A stretch of 64,000 nucleotides of DNA from CG2-30-36-16 sp964372115 (GCA_964372115.1 CAYJPN010000022.1:1-64000), one strand, 5' to 3'. Shown: positions 44,542-54,589, counted from the stretch's first letter. Notes: generated by a model not told the origin, from the sequence alone. Translations and numbers: made by a program.

Positions 44542-45237
44542 TTACTTAGCGAGGTCTTTTAATCGATTCATATCACTAACAAAAATCTTTTTACCATTAA
44601 CACGGATTATTCCTTCATTTTGCAGTTTTTTTAAACTTCTTGATAATGTTTCTGTAATAGTACCAAGATAAGAAGCAATTGTAGATTTTGGAATATTAAG
44701 CTTTATTAATGGCTCGGGAAGATTCTCTGTTTTTCTTTCCATTATTTCTTTAACCAAATATTTTGCAAGTCTATTTACAACTTCTTTTGAAGAAAGATCA
44801 TCAATCTGAGCGATGAGTGATTTTAGTCTTTTTGCAAATCCTGCTAACATCTTGAAAGACATTTCAGGTTCTTTATAAAGAAGCTCAAGAAAATTTTCTT
44901 TTGGAATGAAAAGAGTTAAACATTCTTCAAGTGCTTCAGCGCTAATCGGGTAATCACCCCCTTCAAACAATGGAATTTCTGCAAATACGGATAAGTTTCG
45001 CACAATGTGTACAACTGTTTCTTTCCCCTGACTTGATATTTTAAAAACTTTTACATTGCCTTTTAAAAGGATATAAAACCCGCGATAAAGTTCACCTTCG
45101 TTAAAAATTCTCTCGCGTTTGTCATACTTTTCTAATTTGCTAAATGACGTAATTTTTCTTAATTGCTCTACACTTAACTCAGAGAATAAGGGTATTTTAC
45201 GCAATGTATCTTTATTTTCGATTAACTCTCGAGACAT
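44542..45237 (-). CDS. Crp/Fnr-family transcriptional regulator (DNR-like)
   Basis: 231 residues. A cyclic-nucleotide-type sensor barrel occupies residues 15-130, and a long dimer helix and winged helix-turn-helix follow (NIPKSTIASYLGTITETLSRSLKKL, about 180-204). The E-T-x-S-R recognition residues predict TTGA-type half-sites. The N-terminal cysteine cluster of true FNR is absent, which points to a DNR/NNR-like NO- or redox-responsive protein. It is the only transcription factor of its type in the window and the natural candidate for controlling the nar and NO operons of the island. Confidence 0.85.
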   Translation of the reverse strand: MSRELIENKDTLRKIPLFSELSVEQLRKITSFSKLEKYDKRERIFNEGELYRGFYILLKGNVKVFKISSQGKETVVHIVRNLSVFAEIPLFEGGDYPISAEALEECLTLFIPKENFLELLYKEPEMSFKMLAGFAKRLKSLIAQIDDLSSKEVVNRLAKYLVKEIMERKTENLPEPLIKLNIPKSTIASYLGTITETLSRSLKKLQNEGIIRVNGKKIFVSDMNRLKDLAK

Positions 45238-45694
45238 TTGCTATAAAAACATTGTTGATTAATTATTAGATACCTAAATATAGTTCACCTAAAATAAAAG
45301 GAAGGAAAAGCGGCATAAGTTGTTCATTTTTTAATTTATAAAAAGAAAAAATCAACAGACAAAAGCCACCCTTCTGATGATTAAAAATAAGCAAAAAATC
45401 GGTTACAAACATAAATGGCAAAGCACTCTTTTAGGAGATCCGGGCTGACAAAATATGCTGAAATTTCACCAATCAATAACTTATAAACAAATGGGAAATT
45501 GGTGGACAAATCAACGAATTGTTCCAGGCTGAAAAAATGATGATCTGTTGTGGCAGATAGGCGTCTTTGCCTATAACTTGCTGGTAATAATGAGATGCGA
45601 CAGAAACGGGTCAAAAACCACGCCTTCGCTTTGATGTTAGTTTACATTTTCGAGTACAGTTTTACAATATTTTGGTTTAAAAAAATATTCCGGA
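45238..45694. other. Intergenic, no gene recognised
   Basis: Upstream region of the regulator gene. Short frames are present (for example 45381-45614) but have no protein character. Near 45611-45630 there is a copy of the CAAAAACC-N-CGCCTTCGCTT motif found also at about 16952, at the far end of the same island segment. Confidence 0.4.
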
Positions 45695-45733
45695 AAACAA
45701 AAAAGCCATATAAGTATTAACCTATATGGCTTT
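45695..45733 (-). terminator. Rho-independent terminator of tRNA-Ala
   Basis: An 11-bp stem (AAAGCCATATA / TATATGGCTTT) with a 10-base loop, followed by T run on the minus strand, begins 8 bp after the tRNA 3' end. Confidence 0.8.
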
Positions 45734-45740
45734 AAGTTTG

Positions 45741-45813
<73 letters not shown>

Positions 45814-45873
45814 AAAAAATGTGATGCAAAGATACTTAAGAATAATTTTTCAGTCAACTTATTGTTTAAGTAT

Positions 45874-45906
45874 AAAAAAAAGCCGGACATATTTCAATCC
45901 GGCTCT
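45874..45906 (-). terminator. Terminator of the T9SS-sorted protein gene
   Basis: The stem AGCCGGA / TCCGGCT with an ATTT-containing loop is followed by a run of eight T on the minus strand, 28 bp below the stop at 45934. Confidence 0.8.
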
Positions 45907-45933
45907 AATCAAAAAGATTAACTATCTATTTTT

Positions 45934-47805
45934 TTACTTCAACAATGTCATTTTGTTGGTTAGAACTTTATTTCCAGCCGATAATCTGTAAATATAAGTT
46001 CCACTCGGTAAATTGTTAGAACTAAAAGTAACCTGATATGTGCCTGATTCCATCATCTGACCGGAAACAAGAACGGCAACTTCTTCGCCAACAATATTGT
46101 ATACTCTTAAATCAACAGATGATCTTGTAGCTAATCCGAATTTAATAGTTGTGCTAGGATTAAACGGGTTAGGATAGTTCTGCTCAAGGACAAATTCCGA
46201 AGGAGTGGTAAAGTTAACTTCCGTTACATCTGTGTATGCAAATGTACCATTTAAGTCAACTTGTTTTAGTCTGTAGAAATAATTGCCCATTTCAACATCA
46301 CTATCTACAAAGCTATATGTATGTTTTTCGGTTGATGTACCAGCGCCGTTAACAAAAGCAACAGTAGAGAATGATTTGCCGTCAATACTTCTTTGTACTT
46401 CAAAACCATAATTATTTGTTTCAGTTGTTGTAGCCCAGTCAAGTCTTACAAATCCGTCAACAACATTAGCTGAGAATGAAGAAAGTTCTACCGGTACATG
46501 TCCAGTGTGGTCAAGGATAACGATAGGAGCTAATTCGCCAGTACCTTCGCTGTAAAGAACTTCCATATCAGGGTCTTCATCAACGTTGGCAACAACAATG
46601 TGCATCCAACGACCGTCGATACTTGTAGTGAAATCATGATCGATAGTTGTAATTGTATAATTTGCAGGGTCGGTTATAGCGCCGGCACCATTATATTCAA
46701 ATCTAATTATTGATTCGTTCGGTGTAGCCGCCCTGGTTCCTGCAACATAATCTACATTTCCATCTAGGTCAATGTCACCGGCTGAACCGCCATAAAGTCT
46801 GCCTGAGGCACCAATCGTGGTAACTGCGCCTATTTCAGTTGCAGTAACTGCAGCGCCGGAGCCTTGAAGTAGGAAAAACTTCTGGTCTGTAGAACCGTTG
46901 CCGGCAACGATTATTTCTTTTGTATTGTCATTATTGATATCAACAGTAGTTGCTGAATTCCATGAACCACCTGGAATTAAACCAACAAACGTTGAATCTT
47001 TTGTCCATGCACCTGCAGAATAAGTAAATGCTTCTACATCACCATTAGTATTGAGCACGAAAGCTGCGTTGCCATTTACTGCCATGTCATAAGCTGTTCC
47101 TGTTCCACCGGAATATTCTAAAGTCCAGGTTTCTGATCCGTCACCATTATTAGGAATATTGCTTACTGAAGCAACGCCAAAATTGTAATCGCCGGCACGT
47201 GTACAGAAAAGTAATTCATTTGTGTTATCACCATCGGGGTCTGCAACAACCCAGCGGAATGGTCTTAAATTAACTCCGGCAGCAGGATCAATTGACCATT
47301 TAGCATTTGGAAGCCAGTTGCCAGGCGTTCCAAGATCAGCTACACCCAAATTATCGCTTCCATCTCCAGCAACTTCAAAAACAACCAAGCGTATCATATC
47401 GGCTGTATACGGGCTATAGTTAACCGGTCCCCAAATAATTTCTTTTCTACCATCTTTATCTAGATCACCAATTGTAAGCGCCGGCCATGTATTCTGAAGG
47501 GCAATAACTGAGCCTATTGATGCTCTCCAAACTAACTGCCAACCATCAAAAGTTCCTTTAAATTCAAACTTAAAAATGCTCGGGATAAGTTCGGCACCGG
47601 AGTCATTCCAGTTGTTGTTTACAGCATAAATTTCCATCATACCATCACCGTCAAGATCAACATCGGCAACTATATTACCAAAGCTTGCATTTTCGGGTGC
47701 GGGTAAAGGTATTTCTCCAACGCGAACAAACGCTTGTCCGAATAATGATCCAGTAATAAGCATACTGAAAAGTAACATGAATGAAATTTTAGAAAGTTTT
47801 TTCAT
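45934..47805 (-). CDS. Secreted FG-GAP/VCBS-type repeat protein with T9SS sorting domain
   Basis: 623 residues from the ATG at 47805 (TAGGAGC ribosome site). Signal peptide about 1-24. The central part has repeated DxDxDG calcium-type loops (VADVDLDGDGMMEIY, IGDLDKDGRKEI, VADPDGDNTNEL, VDINNDNTKEI, AGDIDLDGNVDYV), as in FG-GAP beta-propellers. A fibronectin-like domain follows (VELSSFSANVVDGFVRLDW). The C-terminal about 85-residue type A sorting domain has QNYPNPFNPSTTI and ends KMTLLK. It would cross the outer membrane by the type IX system. Function beyond secretion is unknown. Confidence 0.88.
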   Translation of the reverse strand: MKKLSKISFMLLFSMLITGSLFGQAFVRVGEIPLPAPENASFGNIVADVDLDGDGMMEIYAVNNNWNDSGAELIPSIFKFEFKGTFDGWQLVWRASIGSVIALQNTWPALTIGDLDKDGRKEIIWGPVNYSPYTADMIRLVVFEVAGDGSDNLGVADLGTPGNWLPNAKWSIDPAAGVNLRPFRWVVADPDGDNTNELLFCTRAGDYNFGVASVSNIPNNGDGSETWTLEYSGGTGTAYDMAVNGNAAFVLNTNGDVEAFTYSAGAWTKDSTFVGLIPGGSWNSATTVDINNDNTKEIIVAGNGSTDQKFFLLQGSGAAVTATEIGAVTTIGASGRLYGGSAGDIDLDGNVDYVAGTRAATPNESIIRFEYNGAGAITDPANYTITTIDHDFTTSIDGRWMHIVVANVDEDPDMEVLYSEGTGELAPIVILDHTGHVPVELSSFSANVVDGFVRLDWATTTETNNYGFEVQRSIDGKSFSTVAFVNGAGTSTEKHTYSFVDSDVEMGNYFYRLKQVDLNGTFAYTDVTEVNFTTPSEFVLEQNYPNPFNPSTTIKFGLATRSSVDLRVYNIVGEEVAVLVSGQMMESGTYQVTFSSNNLPSGTYIYRLSAGNKVLTNKMTLLK

Positions 47806-48061
47806 AACAGCTCCTAATTTTTTGTTAAATAATTTGTGTAAATGAAAACCAAAAATTGATTTTATCAATTGATTTTTGCGCTCAACATACCTTTCGTAGT
47901 TTTAATTTATAAATAACAATATAATTTTTTTGAATAAAGTTTTATTCATTTGTAGAATTTTATTTGCAACTTTGAGAAAATAAAAAAAAATAGTGAATAA
48001 GCCAAACAATATTATTTAATTCATAACCCGGGCAAGCCAGAACCCGTCAAGTTAAAATCTA

Positions 48062-48120
48062 CGAATGATTGTTTGAATGACTGAATGAAAACCATTCATC
48101 CATTCAACCATTCGTTTTTT
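48062..48120 (+). repeat. Long GAATG/CATTC hairpin followed by T run
   Basis: Three GAATG units on the left arm pair with three CATTC units on the right arm around an AAAAC loop, giving an imperfect stem of about 20 bp. Seven T follow on the plus strand. It resembles a terminator for plus-strand transcripts, although no plus-strand gene precedes it. The 47806-48200 gap holds no gene. Confidence 0.55.
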
Positions 48121-48200
48121 TAATAATTAATATTATACTATTCTGCACAGAATATTTTTTCTAACTATACAATTAACCGCTATAAGTTTTAATAAATAAA

Positions 48201-48228
48201 AAGCGCCGCTATTAACGGCGCTTTTTTT
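48201..48228. terminator. Terminator with T runs on both strands
   Basis: A perfect 8-bp stem AAGCGCCG / CGGCGCTT with a 7-base loop. It follows the stop of the minus-strand gene at 48231 and is flanked by T-rich sequence in either direction. Confidence 0.8.
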
Positions 48229-48230
48229 TA

Positions 48231-49679
48231 TTACTTTATTAAAGTCATTTTTTTGCTTAACTGCTGTGTTCCGTTTGTAAGAACATAAATATAAGTTCCC
48301 GAAGCAAGTTTAGATGCGTCCAAAGTTATACTATAATTGCCTGCTTCAAAGGAGGCTGAGTTTATTAACGATGTAACCAATTCGCCTGTAATATTGTAGA
48401 CTTTTAAACTAACATCATTACGTTGATTAACGGAAAATTCAATTGTTGTAGTCGGGTTAAAGGGGTTCGGATAATTCTGACTCAAATTAAATTCAGAAGG
48501 AATAGTTCCATCTTCTTTTTGAACACTAACAATCGTTAATGGTATTGTTGGTAATGTGCCCGAATAAACCCATTTATCAACAGTCCAACCATAATAAGAT
48601 TGATCGTAAAGATTAAAGTTTTCGTCAAAATCTACACCGTAAACAGACGTATAACCTGAAGCTATTCCTATTTGGTTAGGACGGTTTTGGTAACCGCCAG
48701 TGATTAGAAAATTCCATTCTGCACAGTCGATAGTGTCAAGTTCTGCCCCGGTATTTGGATTTAGCAAGAAAATCTTGCCATATACATAACCATTCGCAGT
48801 GTGGAAATCAACATCGGCTGCCATAAATAAAATATTTTTTGTCGGCATGTAACCGAGTCCCCATGGGCCTGCTTCATATTCTACTCCGGTGGTATCGGTA
48901 TAGGTATAATTAAATCCGGTAAATTGAGTATACCCGTTAACCGGATCGCCGGTATAGCAGTACACTTTTTTTGCTTGATAATTTGAAACATAAATAACAC
49001 TTCCGGAGGGTTCTACCGCAATGCCTCTAAGCGTTCCTGCATCCGGTACTGTAATAGTTGTTATGGGTATGCCTATATGAAGTCCTACCCACTCCGGGTC
49101 ATCTGCCAGAGGCTTAAAAACAAGTACTTTGCCGGTGGCATTAGTGTCAATAGTGGTTACATAAACATAACCATTGGCGTCAACATCAATTGCCCAGATA
49201 GAATCTGCGCCTGTAGCGAGACGATAATCTGTAGAGACAACAGAATCGGCTGACATTTTAAAAACCAAAATGTTTCTTGATGCATCATTATTCGCAACAT
49301 AAATCATTGAATCTGGAGTTGCGGAAAGATCCACAGCTTCAAGCATTTCAACAACATCAAAACCACTGCTCCATTGCTGGCGGTAACCTGCCGGGGCGTA
49401 TGGGTATGTGCCCATCCGTCCGTTTATTGAATCAGCATTAGTATAACCGACAAGGTAACATGTGCTGTTTGTACCTCTTCTTGCTAAGGCAACAAAAGTG
49501 TTTTCTTTTATAACCCCAACGGCTGGCACATTATAGCCGGTTGAATTTGGCTGATCATCAATGGTAGCATAATTACAACTCCAGGTTCCATCAAAGGTTT
49601 GAGAGTTTGCTGATGCAGGGTACATTATAATAAGCATGAGGATCATTGATAAGAAGGATAGAGTACGGCGAAGTTTCAT
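48231..49679 (-). CDS. Secreted beta-propeller-like protein with T9SS sorting domain
   Basis: 482 residues from the ATG at 49679 (GGAGG site). Signal peptide about 1-27. The body has propeller-type segments (SIWAIDVDANGYVYVTTID, LRGIAVEPSGSVIYVSNYQAKKVY), similar to NHL/SMP-30-type blades. The C-terminal sorting domain contains SQNYPNPFNPTTTIEF and ends KKMTLIK. It is exported through the type IX system and probably surface-attached or released. No enzyme motif seen. Confidence 0.85.
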   Translation of the reverse strand: MKLRRTLSFLSMILMLIIMYPASANSQTFDGTWSCNYATIDDQPNSTGYNVPAVGVIKENTFVALARRGTNSTCYLVGYTNADSINGRMGTYPYAPAGYRQQWSSGFDVVEMLEAVDLSATPDSMIYVANNDASRNILVFKMSADSVVSTDYRLATGADSIWAIDVDANGYVYVTTIDTNATGKVLVFKPLADDPEWVGLHIGIPITTITVPDAGTLRGIAVEPSGSVIYVSNYQAKKVYCYTGDPVNGYTQFTGFNYTYTDTTGVEYEAGPWGLGYMPTKNILFMAADVDFHTANGYVYGKIFLLNPNTGAELDTIDCAEWNFLITGGYQNRPNQIGIASGYTSVYGVDFDENFNLYDQSYYGWTVDKWVYSGTLPTIPLTIVSVQKEDGTIPSEFNLSQNYPNPFNPTTTIEFSVNQRNDVSLKVYNITGELVTSLINSASFEAGNYSITLDASKLASGTYIYVLTNGTQQLSKKMTLIK

Positions 49680-49882
49680 CGAGACCTCCAGGATTAGTGA
49701 ATGTTTTGAAATTAACCCGATTACATTAGAAAAAATTAAACACAAAATCAAGCATAACCTCAATTACTTTTGCACCTTAACACGACATTTAATGTTTTCA
49801 GTTTGTGAAGAATTAATCATCTAATCTTTTTTAAGGTTAAAGAAATTTTAATAATAAGAGATATTTTTTATCTTTACCCGCA

Positions 49883-51235
49883 ATGAAATTATTTCCAATA
49901 AATAGCTATTACAAAAAAATATTAAGGCTTTCTATTCCAGCTATTGCGGGTCTCTCAACTCAAATGGTTGTTTCACTTGTAGACTCCGCAATGGTCGGGC
50001 GATTAGATGAAGCTCAATACGCCCTTGCAGCAATGGGGATAGGCGTACTTGCTACATGGGCGTTAATTAGTTTTTTTTCGAGTCTTGCAACCGGCACACA
50101 TGTTATTGTTGCCCGAAAATTCGGAGAAAATGATTTTATTTCATGTGGAAGCGCATTAAACAATTCTTTGATCCTTGCGACTGTGATAGGTTCAATTGTA
50201 GCTATTATGGCGTTATTTGCAGCAAAACCAATAGCTCAATTGTTTGCCGCCGATGTTACAGTTGGCAAATATGCTGGCGAGTATATTTTTTATAGATTTC
50301 TCGGAATTCCATTTTTCTTAATTTCAGTTTCTTACCGTGGTTTTTATTTTGGAATAAGTAAACCCAAAATATTTATGATATCCGGTTTAGTGACAAACCT
50401 CTTAAATATTGTATTTAATTATATTTTTATTTACGGTGAGTTCGGTTTTCAAAAAATGGGATTAGCCGGCGCCGGTTTGGGTTCTACACTTGCAACAATG
50501 TTTGATATGGTATTTTATTTTGTTGTGTTGATGCTGCCGCGTTATAGAAATAAATACCAAAATTTCAAACATTTCAAAATTGATTGGGAAATAATAAAAA
50601 CCATTTACAAAATAAGTCTTCCGGTATCTTTTCAAAATATTTTCATACTTATTGGCTTCTTATTGTTTGTAGCAATTACCGGTTTAATTGGCACAACACA
50701 ACAAGCCGCCACTCAGGCTATAATAAGTACCTTATTTATTTCTTTCCTCCCTTGTTTTGGTTTTGGTACGGCTGTTCAAACTCTGGTTGGCAATAGTCTT
50801 GGTTCGGGCAAAATTGTTCTTGCAAAAATTTATGGATTCGAAACGGCAAAGATTGCAACATATTATACATTCGCTTTAAGTTTTGTTTTTATTCTTTTAC
50901 CCCAATATATGCTTTTACTCATAACCACAGATAAAGCAATTATTGAAGCTGCGGTTAACCCAATGCGAATTGCCGGCGTTGCTCAAATATTTTATGCTGT
51001 TGGCGTTGTACTTGCAAATGGGCTTCAGGCAGGCGGTAAAACAATGTTTGTTATGTTAGCAGAAGTGTTGACAAATTTACTGATATTCGTTCCTATCGCT
51101 TATTTTCTTGGTGTATACCTTAGTTTGGGTTTAACCTGGGCATGGGCGGCTCTGCCGTTTTATATTATCTGTTATTCTTTGATAATTTATATTAAGTTTA
51201 GGTTTGGTAGTTGGAGTATTGATTTGAATGGCTGA
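49883..51235 (+). CDS. MATE-family multidrug/cation efflux pump
   Basis: 450 residues, 12 membrane helices in two MATE repeats: LSIPAIAGLSTQMVVSLVDSAMVGRL in the first, and ISLPVSFQNIFILIGFLLF plus GFGTAVQTLVGNSLGSG in the second. NorM/DinF-type Na+ or H+ antiporter in the cytoplasmic membrane. The substrate is not predictable. Single gene with its own upstream region. Confidence 0.92.
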   Translation: MKLFPINSYYKKILRLSIPAIAGLSTQMVVSLVDSAMVGRLDEAQYALAAMGIGVLATWALISFFSSLATGTHVIVARKFGENDFISCGSALNNSLILATVIGSIVAIMALFAAKPIAQLFAADVTVGKYAGEYIFYRFLGIPFFLISVSYRGFYFGISKPKIFMISGLVTNLLNIVFNYIFIYGEFGFQKMGLAGAGLGSTLATMFDMVFYFVVLMLPRYRNKYQNFKHFKIDWEIIKTIYKISLPVSFQNIFILIGFLLFVAITGLIGTTQQAATQAIISTLFISFLPCFGFGTAVQTLVGNSLGSGKIVLAKIYGFETAKIATYYTFALSFVFILLPQYMLLLITTDKAIIEAAVNPMRIAGVAQIFYAVGVVLANGLQAGGKTMFVMLAEVLTNLLIFVPIAYFLGVYLSLGLTWAWAALPFYIICYSLIIYIKFRFGSWSIDLNG

Positions 51236-51336
51236 TAAAAAATTAATTTATAAAATTGGTCGCTGTGAGTACAATAAACTTCCGCTGTCGTGGTTATGAC
51301 TGGCGGCATTTTTAAGAAATTCATTTTAAAAAGTTC

Positions 51337-51365
51337 TTGACATTATTTGCGAATAAGAATATATT
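51337..51365 (+). promoter_or_regulatory. Promoter-like boxes directly before a start codon
   Basis: TTGACA (51337-51342), a 17-bp spacer and TATATT (51360-51365). The expected transcription start would fall at or next to the ATG at 51372, implying a leaderless message; no ribosome site is visible. Confidence 0.4.
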
Positions 51366-51371
51366 TTGACC

Positions 51372-51770
51372 ATGAAATTATTACTTACAAAAGTTTTAGT
51401 AGTTTTAGCCTTTATTAGCACTGTTTTTGCCGGTGCTTTTATAGATTATTTTCAAGCTCGATCCGAGAATGAAAATGTTAGGCTTGAGTGGAAAACCGGT
51501 TCAGAAGAAAATTTGAAAAATTTTGTCATCGAACGGAAAACCTCTCAAAGCAGTTTTACTGATATTGCTACCATAGAACCCAAAGGTGACAATTCAATAT
51601 ACACCTATATTGATGAATCCGCATACAAATCAAATGATTTAATTTTTGTTTACAGATTAAGAATTGTTGAAAACAATAGCCAGTACACTCATTCCTCTCA
51701 GGTGTCGGTTTCCACAAACATCTCCGGATTTAAAAGAACATGGGGAAGTATAAAAGCCATGTTTAGGTAG
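51372..51770 (+). CDS. Small exported fibronectin-like domain protein
   Basis: 132 residues: signal peptide about 1-20 and then one beta-sandwich resembling the domain that precedes T9SS sorting signals (IDYFQARSENENVRLEWKTGSEENLKNFVIERK, then YTYIDES and FVYRLRI). It has no sorting domain of its own and ends in a short basic tail (FKRTWGSIKAMFR). Probably periplasmic. Function unknown. Confidence 0.7.
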   Translation: MKLLLTKVLVVLAFISTVFAGAFIDYFQARSENENVRLEWKTGSEENLKNFVIERKTSQSSFTDIATIEPKGDNSIYTYIDESAYKSNDLIFVYRLRIVENNSQYTHSSQVSVSTNISGFKRTWGSIKAMFR

Positions 51771-51819
51771 GCTTTCCTTTAATGCTCGCTCCCTTTCATA
51801 ATTTTTCTTTTCATAAGCG

Positions 51820-53067
51820 ATGAATAATTTTTTTTATTCAACCATTTCTTTTTTTATAATTTCTTTCGGTTTATTTTTTTTTGGCGGGTGTGCAGGCTCA
51901 AAAAAATTTTCTTCCGATGATGAGACTACCTGGGAAAAATCAACCCGTACTATTCGCGTAAATCTCTTCAACCAGAATTATGAGTATTCTCTTACAGCAG
52001 CATCGTCTATGTTGTTAATTGTAGATGGTAAAAAGGAAGCGATTGTAAATAAAAATAACGAGTTAAGTTTTAGTTCCGATGGTGAAATGATCGATCTTTC
52101 AATTAAAGGGAAAAATTACTCAGGCTCCGAAATAAAATTATTAAAAGCTGAACGTGAACAGAATTTGTTCATCGACGGCAAACAGTTAACAGGTTATGTT
52201 AAAGTTATGTCCAGTGGGGCGAAAATTTATTTTATAAATGTTCTTCCGTTTGAAGAATATTTAAAAGGTGTTGTGCCTGCTGAAATGCCGGTAGGGGAGG
52301 GAACTGAAAATTTTGAAGCGCTTAAAGCTATGGCAATTTGTGCCCGGACTTATGCGGTTATTAAAATGAATAATTATTCGTCCCTATTCGATGTTTACGA
52401 CAGCGTAAGCGATCAGGTTTATGGCGGGGTTAATCGTGGGAATGAAGTTTCGGACAGAGCGGTCACGGAAACCTCGGGTATGATTTTAACTTACAGTGGT
52501 AAACCGGCAGTCACACTTTATTATTCAACCTGCGGAGGACGAACCGAAGATGGTAAAAACGTTTTTGAATCTGCTGATTACCCTTACCTTACAAGTCACG
52601 ATGATTCATCTCCTGCTTATTGTTCCGTTTCACCAAGGTTTGAGTGGGAGGAAAATTTTACTGCCGGCGAACTTATAAAAAGATTAACCACGGCACATCT
52701 GTTAGACACGGACTCCTATACTCTTAAAGACATAGTCATTTCAAGTAGGTTTATATCAGGCAGAGTTAACCAGTTAGATTTTCATTTGGAGGATTCGGAT
52801 GGTATAGAAAGGGTTATTTCAATTTACGGCAACAAAATAAGGGGCATAATCAGGAACAGTGATAACTCCGCAATGCTAAACAGTAACTGGTTTAATGTGG
52901 TGAAGTCCGATGACGGAAACTTTAAACTTATAGGAAAAGGTTACGGACACGGAGTTGGAATGTGCCAGTACGGCGCTATGACGCAATCGAAATTGGGAAA
53001 AAATTATAAGAACATTTTGAACTTTTATTATCCAGGGACAACTTTAAAAAGATATGATTCAAACTAA
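51820..53067 (+). CDS. SpoIID/LytB-domain lipoprotein
   Basis: 415 residues. The lipoprotein signal ends in FFGGC. The SpoIID catalytic-type domain covers about residues 140-410: EYLKGVVPAEMP, ALKAMAICARTYA, YYSTCGGRTEDGKNVF and GYGHGVGMCQYGAM. SpoIID proteins cleave peptidoglycan glycan strands lacking stem peptides (lytic transglycosylase); non-spore formers have LytB-like homologues for cell-wall work. It overlaps maf by 14 bp. Confidence 0.88.
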   Translation: MNNFFYSTISFFIISFGLFFFGGCAGSKKFSSDDETTWEKSTRTIRVNLFNQNYEYSLTAASSMLLIVDGKKEAIVNKNNELSFSSDGEMIDLSIKGKNYSGSEIKLLKAEREQNLFIDGKQLTGYVKVMSSGAKIYFINVLPFEEYLKGVVPAEMPVGEGTENFEALKAMAICARTYAVIKMNNYSSLFDVYDSVSDQVYGGVNRGNEVSDRAVTETSGMILTYSGKPAVTLYYSTCGGRTEDGKNVFESADYPYLTSHDDSSPAYCSVSPRFEWEENFTAGELIKRLTTAHLLDTDSYTLKDIVISSRFISGRVNQLDFHLEDSDGIERVISIYGNKIRGIIRNSDNSAMLNSNWFNVVKSDDGNFKLIGKGYGHGVGMCQYGAMTQSKLGKNYKNILNFYYPGTTLKRYDSN

Positions 53068-53632
53068 ACTGCCGATTTACCTCGCATCCAAATCTCCCAG
53101 AAGAAGGAAACTTCTTACACAAATGAAATTAAAGTTTAAAGCTTTTCATGTTGAGACGGATGAAAAAATAGTGAAAAAAGATTCGCCTGCTGAAAACGTA
53201 AGAAGGTTAGCAGCTCAAAAATTAGAAACTGCAAAAAAATCTGTAAAAAAAGGAATTATAATAACAGCAGATACCATTGTAGTCCTTGACGGGGAAGTAA
53301 TTGGTAAACCGAAAAATGAAAAAGATGCGGCTAAAATATTAAAAAAATTGAGCGGCAGAACGCATCAAGTTTTTACCGGTGTTTCAATTTATAACTCGGA
53401 AAAAAATAAAACCATAACTACTTACGAGAGAACATCAGTAACTTTTAGGCAATTAAGCCAAAAAGAAATTGATGATTATATTTCAACCGGAAGCCCGATG
53501 GATAAAGCCGGCGCATACGGTATTCAGGATGACTTCGGTGCAGTTTTCGTAAGTAAAATTAATGGGTGTTATTATAACGTAGTTGGTCTCCCGGTTTCAA
53601 AACTATACTCAACTCTATTAAGGATTATCTAA
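53054..53632 (+). CDS. maf: Maf-family nucleoside triphosphate pyrophosphatase
   Basis: 192 residues, with YLASKSPRRRKLLTQM at the start (phosphate-binding), ITADTIVVLDGEVIGKPK (metal-binding Asp region) and DKAGAYGIQDDFGAVFV near the end. It hydrolyses dTTP/UTP or modified nucleotides to monophosphates and is linked to cell-division arrest. Its stop abuts the TTG start of the next gene. Confidence 0.93.
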   Translation: MIQTKLPIYLASKSPRRRKLLTQMKLKFKAFHVETDEKIVKKDSPAENVRRLAAQKLETAKKSVKKGIIITADTIVVLDGEVIGKPKNEKDAAKILKKLSGRTHQVFTGVSIYNSEKNKTITTYERTSVTFRQLSQKEIDDYISTGSPMDKAGAYGIQDDFGAVFVSKINGCYYNVVGLPVSKLYSTLLRII

Positions 53633-54589
53633 TTGCTCGAAAAAGTAAAAAAGAAAATATTAATTTCTCTTGCCTTCGCGGGCTTAGTTTATCTTGGGTT
53701 TACAATTTACGCCGATTTTAACAATGTGGCGGCAGCATTCAAAGCCTTTAGTTGGATTCTATTGCCGCTGCTTCTATTGCTTTCATTTGCAAATTATGTT
53801 GTCCGTTTTCTAAAGTGGGACTATTACTTATCCATTTTAAAAGTTCCGGTAAAAAAAATAGATTCGTTTTATATTTTTATGTCCGGTTTAATTATGAGTG
53901 TTACTCCCGGTAAGTTCGGCGAAGTATTAAAAAGTTATCTTGTTAAACAAATATCAGGTACACCAATAAGTAAAACAGTGCCTATTATTTTTGTTGAGCG
54001 TATAACTGATTTTGTATCTCTAATTCTTATAGCCGTTGCCGGCGCTTTTTCATTCGGATACGGTAAAGGAGTTGTTATTGCGGTAGGAATATTTTTTCTT
54101 CTTCTGCTTGTTGTACTAAGCAATAAAAATATTGCTTTGCCAATTATCGGACTTCTCGAAAAAATAAAATTCATTAGAAAATATATTTCCAACATTCATC
54201 ACGCATACGAAAGCAGCTACACCATGCTGCGCCCTCTCCCTCTATTTTATATGACGCTTTTAAGTTTGATTTCATGGTTTTTCGAATGCTTGGGATATTA
54301 TATAATTTTAATGAGTTTTAATATAGATGCAAGCATTTTTTGGTCGTCTTTTAGTTATGCTTTGGCTACTATCGTCGGGGCAATTACAATGCTTCCGGGC
54401 GGGCTCGGAGTTACGGAAGGATCATTAACATTTTTACTTGTTGAAAAAGGTGCAACAAACGAAATTGCTGTTGCTTCAACCTTTATAATTAGAATGGTAA
54501 CATTATGGTTTGCAGTGCTTGTTGGAATAATCAGCGTTACTCTCTATCAGAAACGATTTGGAAAAATTGCGATTGAGACAGTTGAATAA
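53633..54589 (+). CDS. LPG-synthase-like flippase/transferase membrane protein (UPF0104)
   Basis: 318 residues with about eight membrane segments: VVRFLKWDYYLSILKVPVKK, SVTPGKFGEVLKSYLVKQ and GAITMLPGGLGVTEGSLTFLL are the signatures of the lysylphosphatidylglycerol synthase transmembrane family. Members without the C-terminal transferase domain occur next to lipid and glycan genes, and their substrate is unknown. TTG start immediately after the maf stop. Confidence 0.85.
   Translation: MLEKVKKKILISLAFAGLVYLGFTIYADFNNVAAAFKAFSWILLPLLLLLSFANYVVRFLKWDYYLSILKVPVKKIDSFYIFMSGLIMSVTPGKFGEVLKSYLVKQISGTPISKTVPIIFVERITDFVSLILIAVAGAFSFGYGKGVVIAVGIFFLLLLVVLSNKNIALPIIGLLEKIKFIRKYISNIHHAYESSYTMLRPLPLFYMTLLSLISWFFECLGYYIILMSFNIDASIFWSSFSYALATIVGAITMLPGGLGVTEGSLTFLLVEKGATNEIAVASTFIIRMVTLWFAVLVGIISVTLYQKRFGKIAIETVE

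Noticed and set aside
45381..45614. Minus-strand 77-codon frame near the right end of the island
   Set aside because: Sequence has no domain character and the start context is poor; treated as intergenic.
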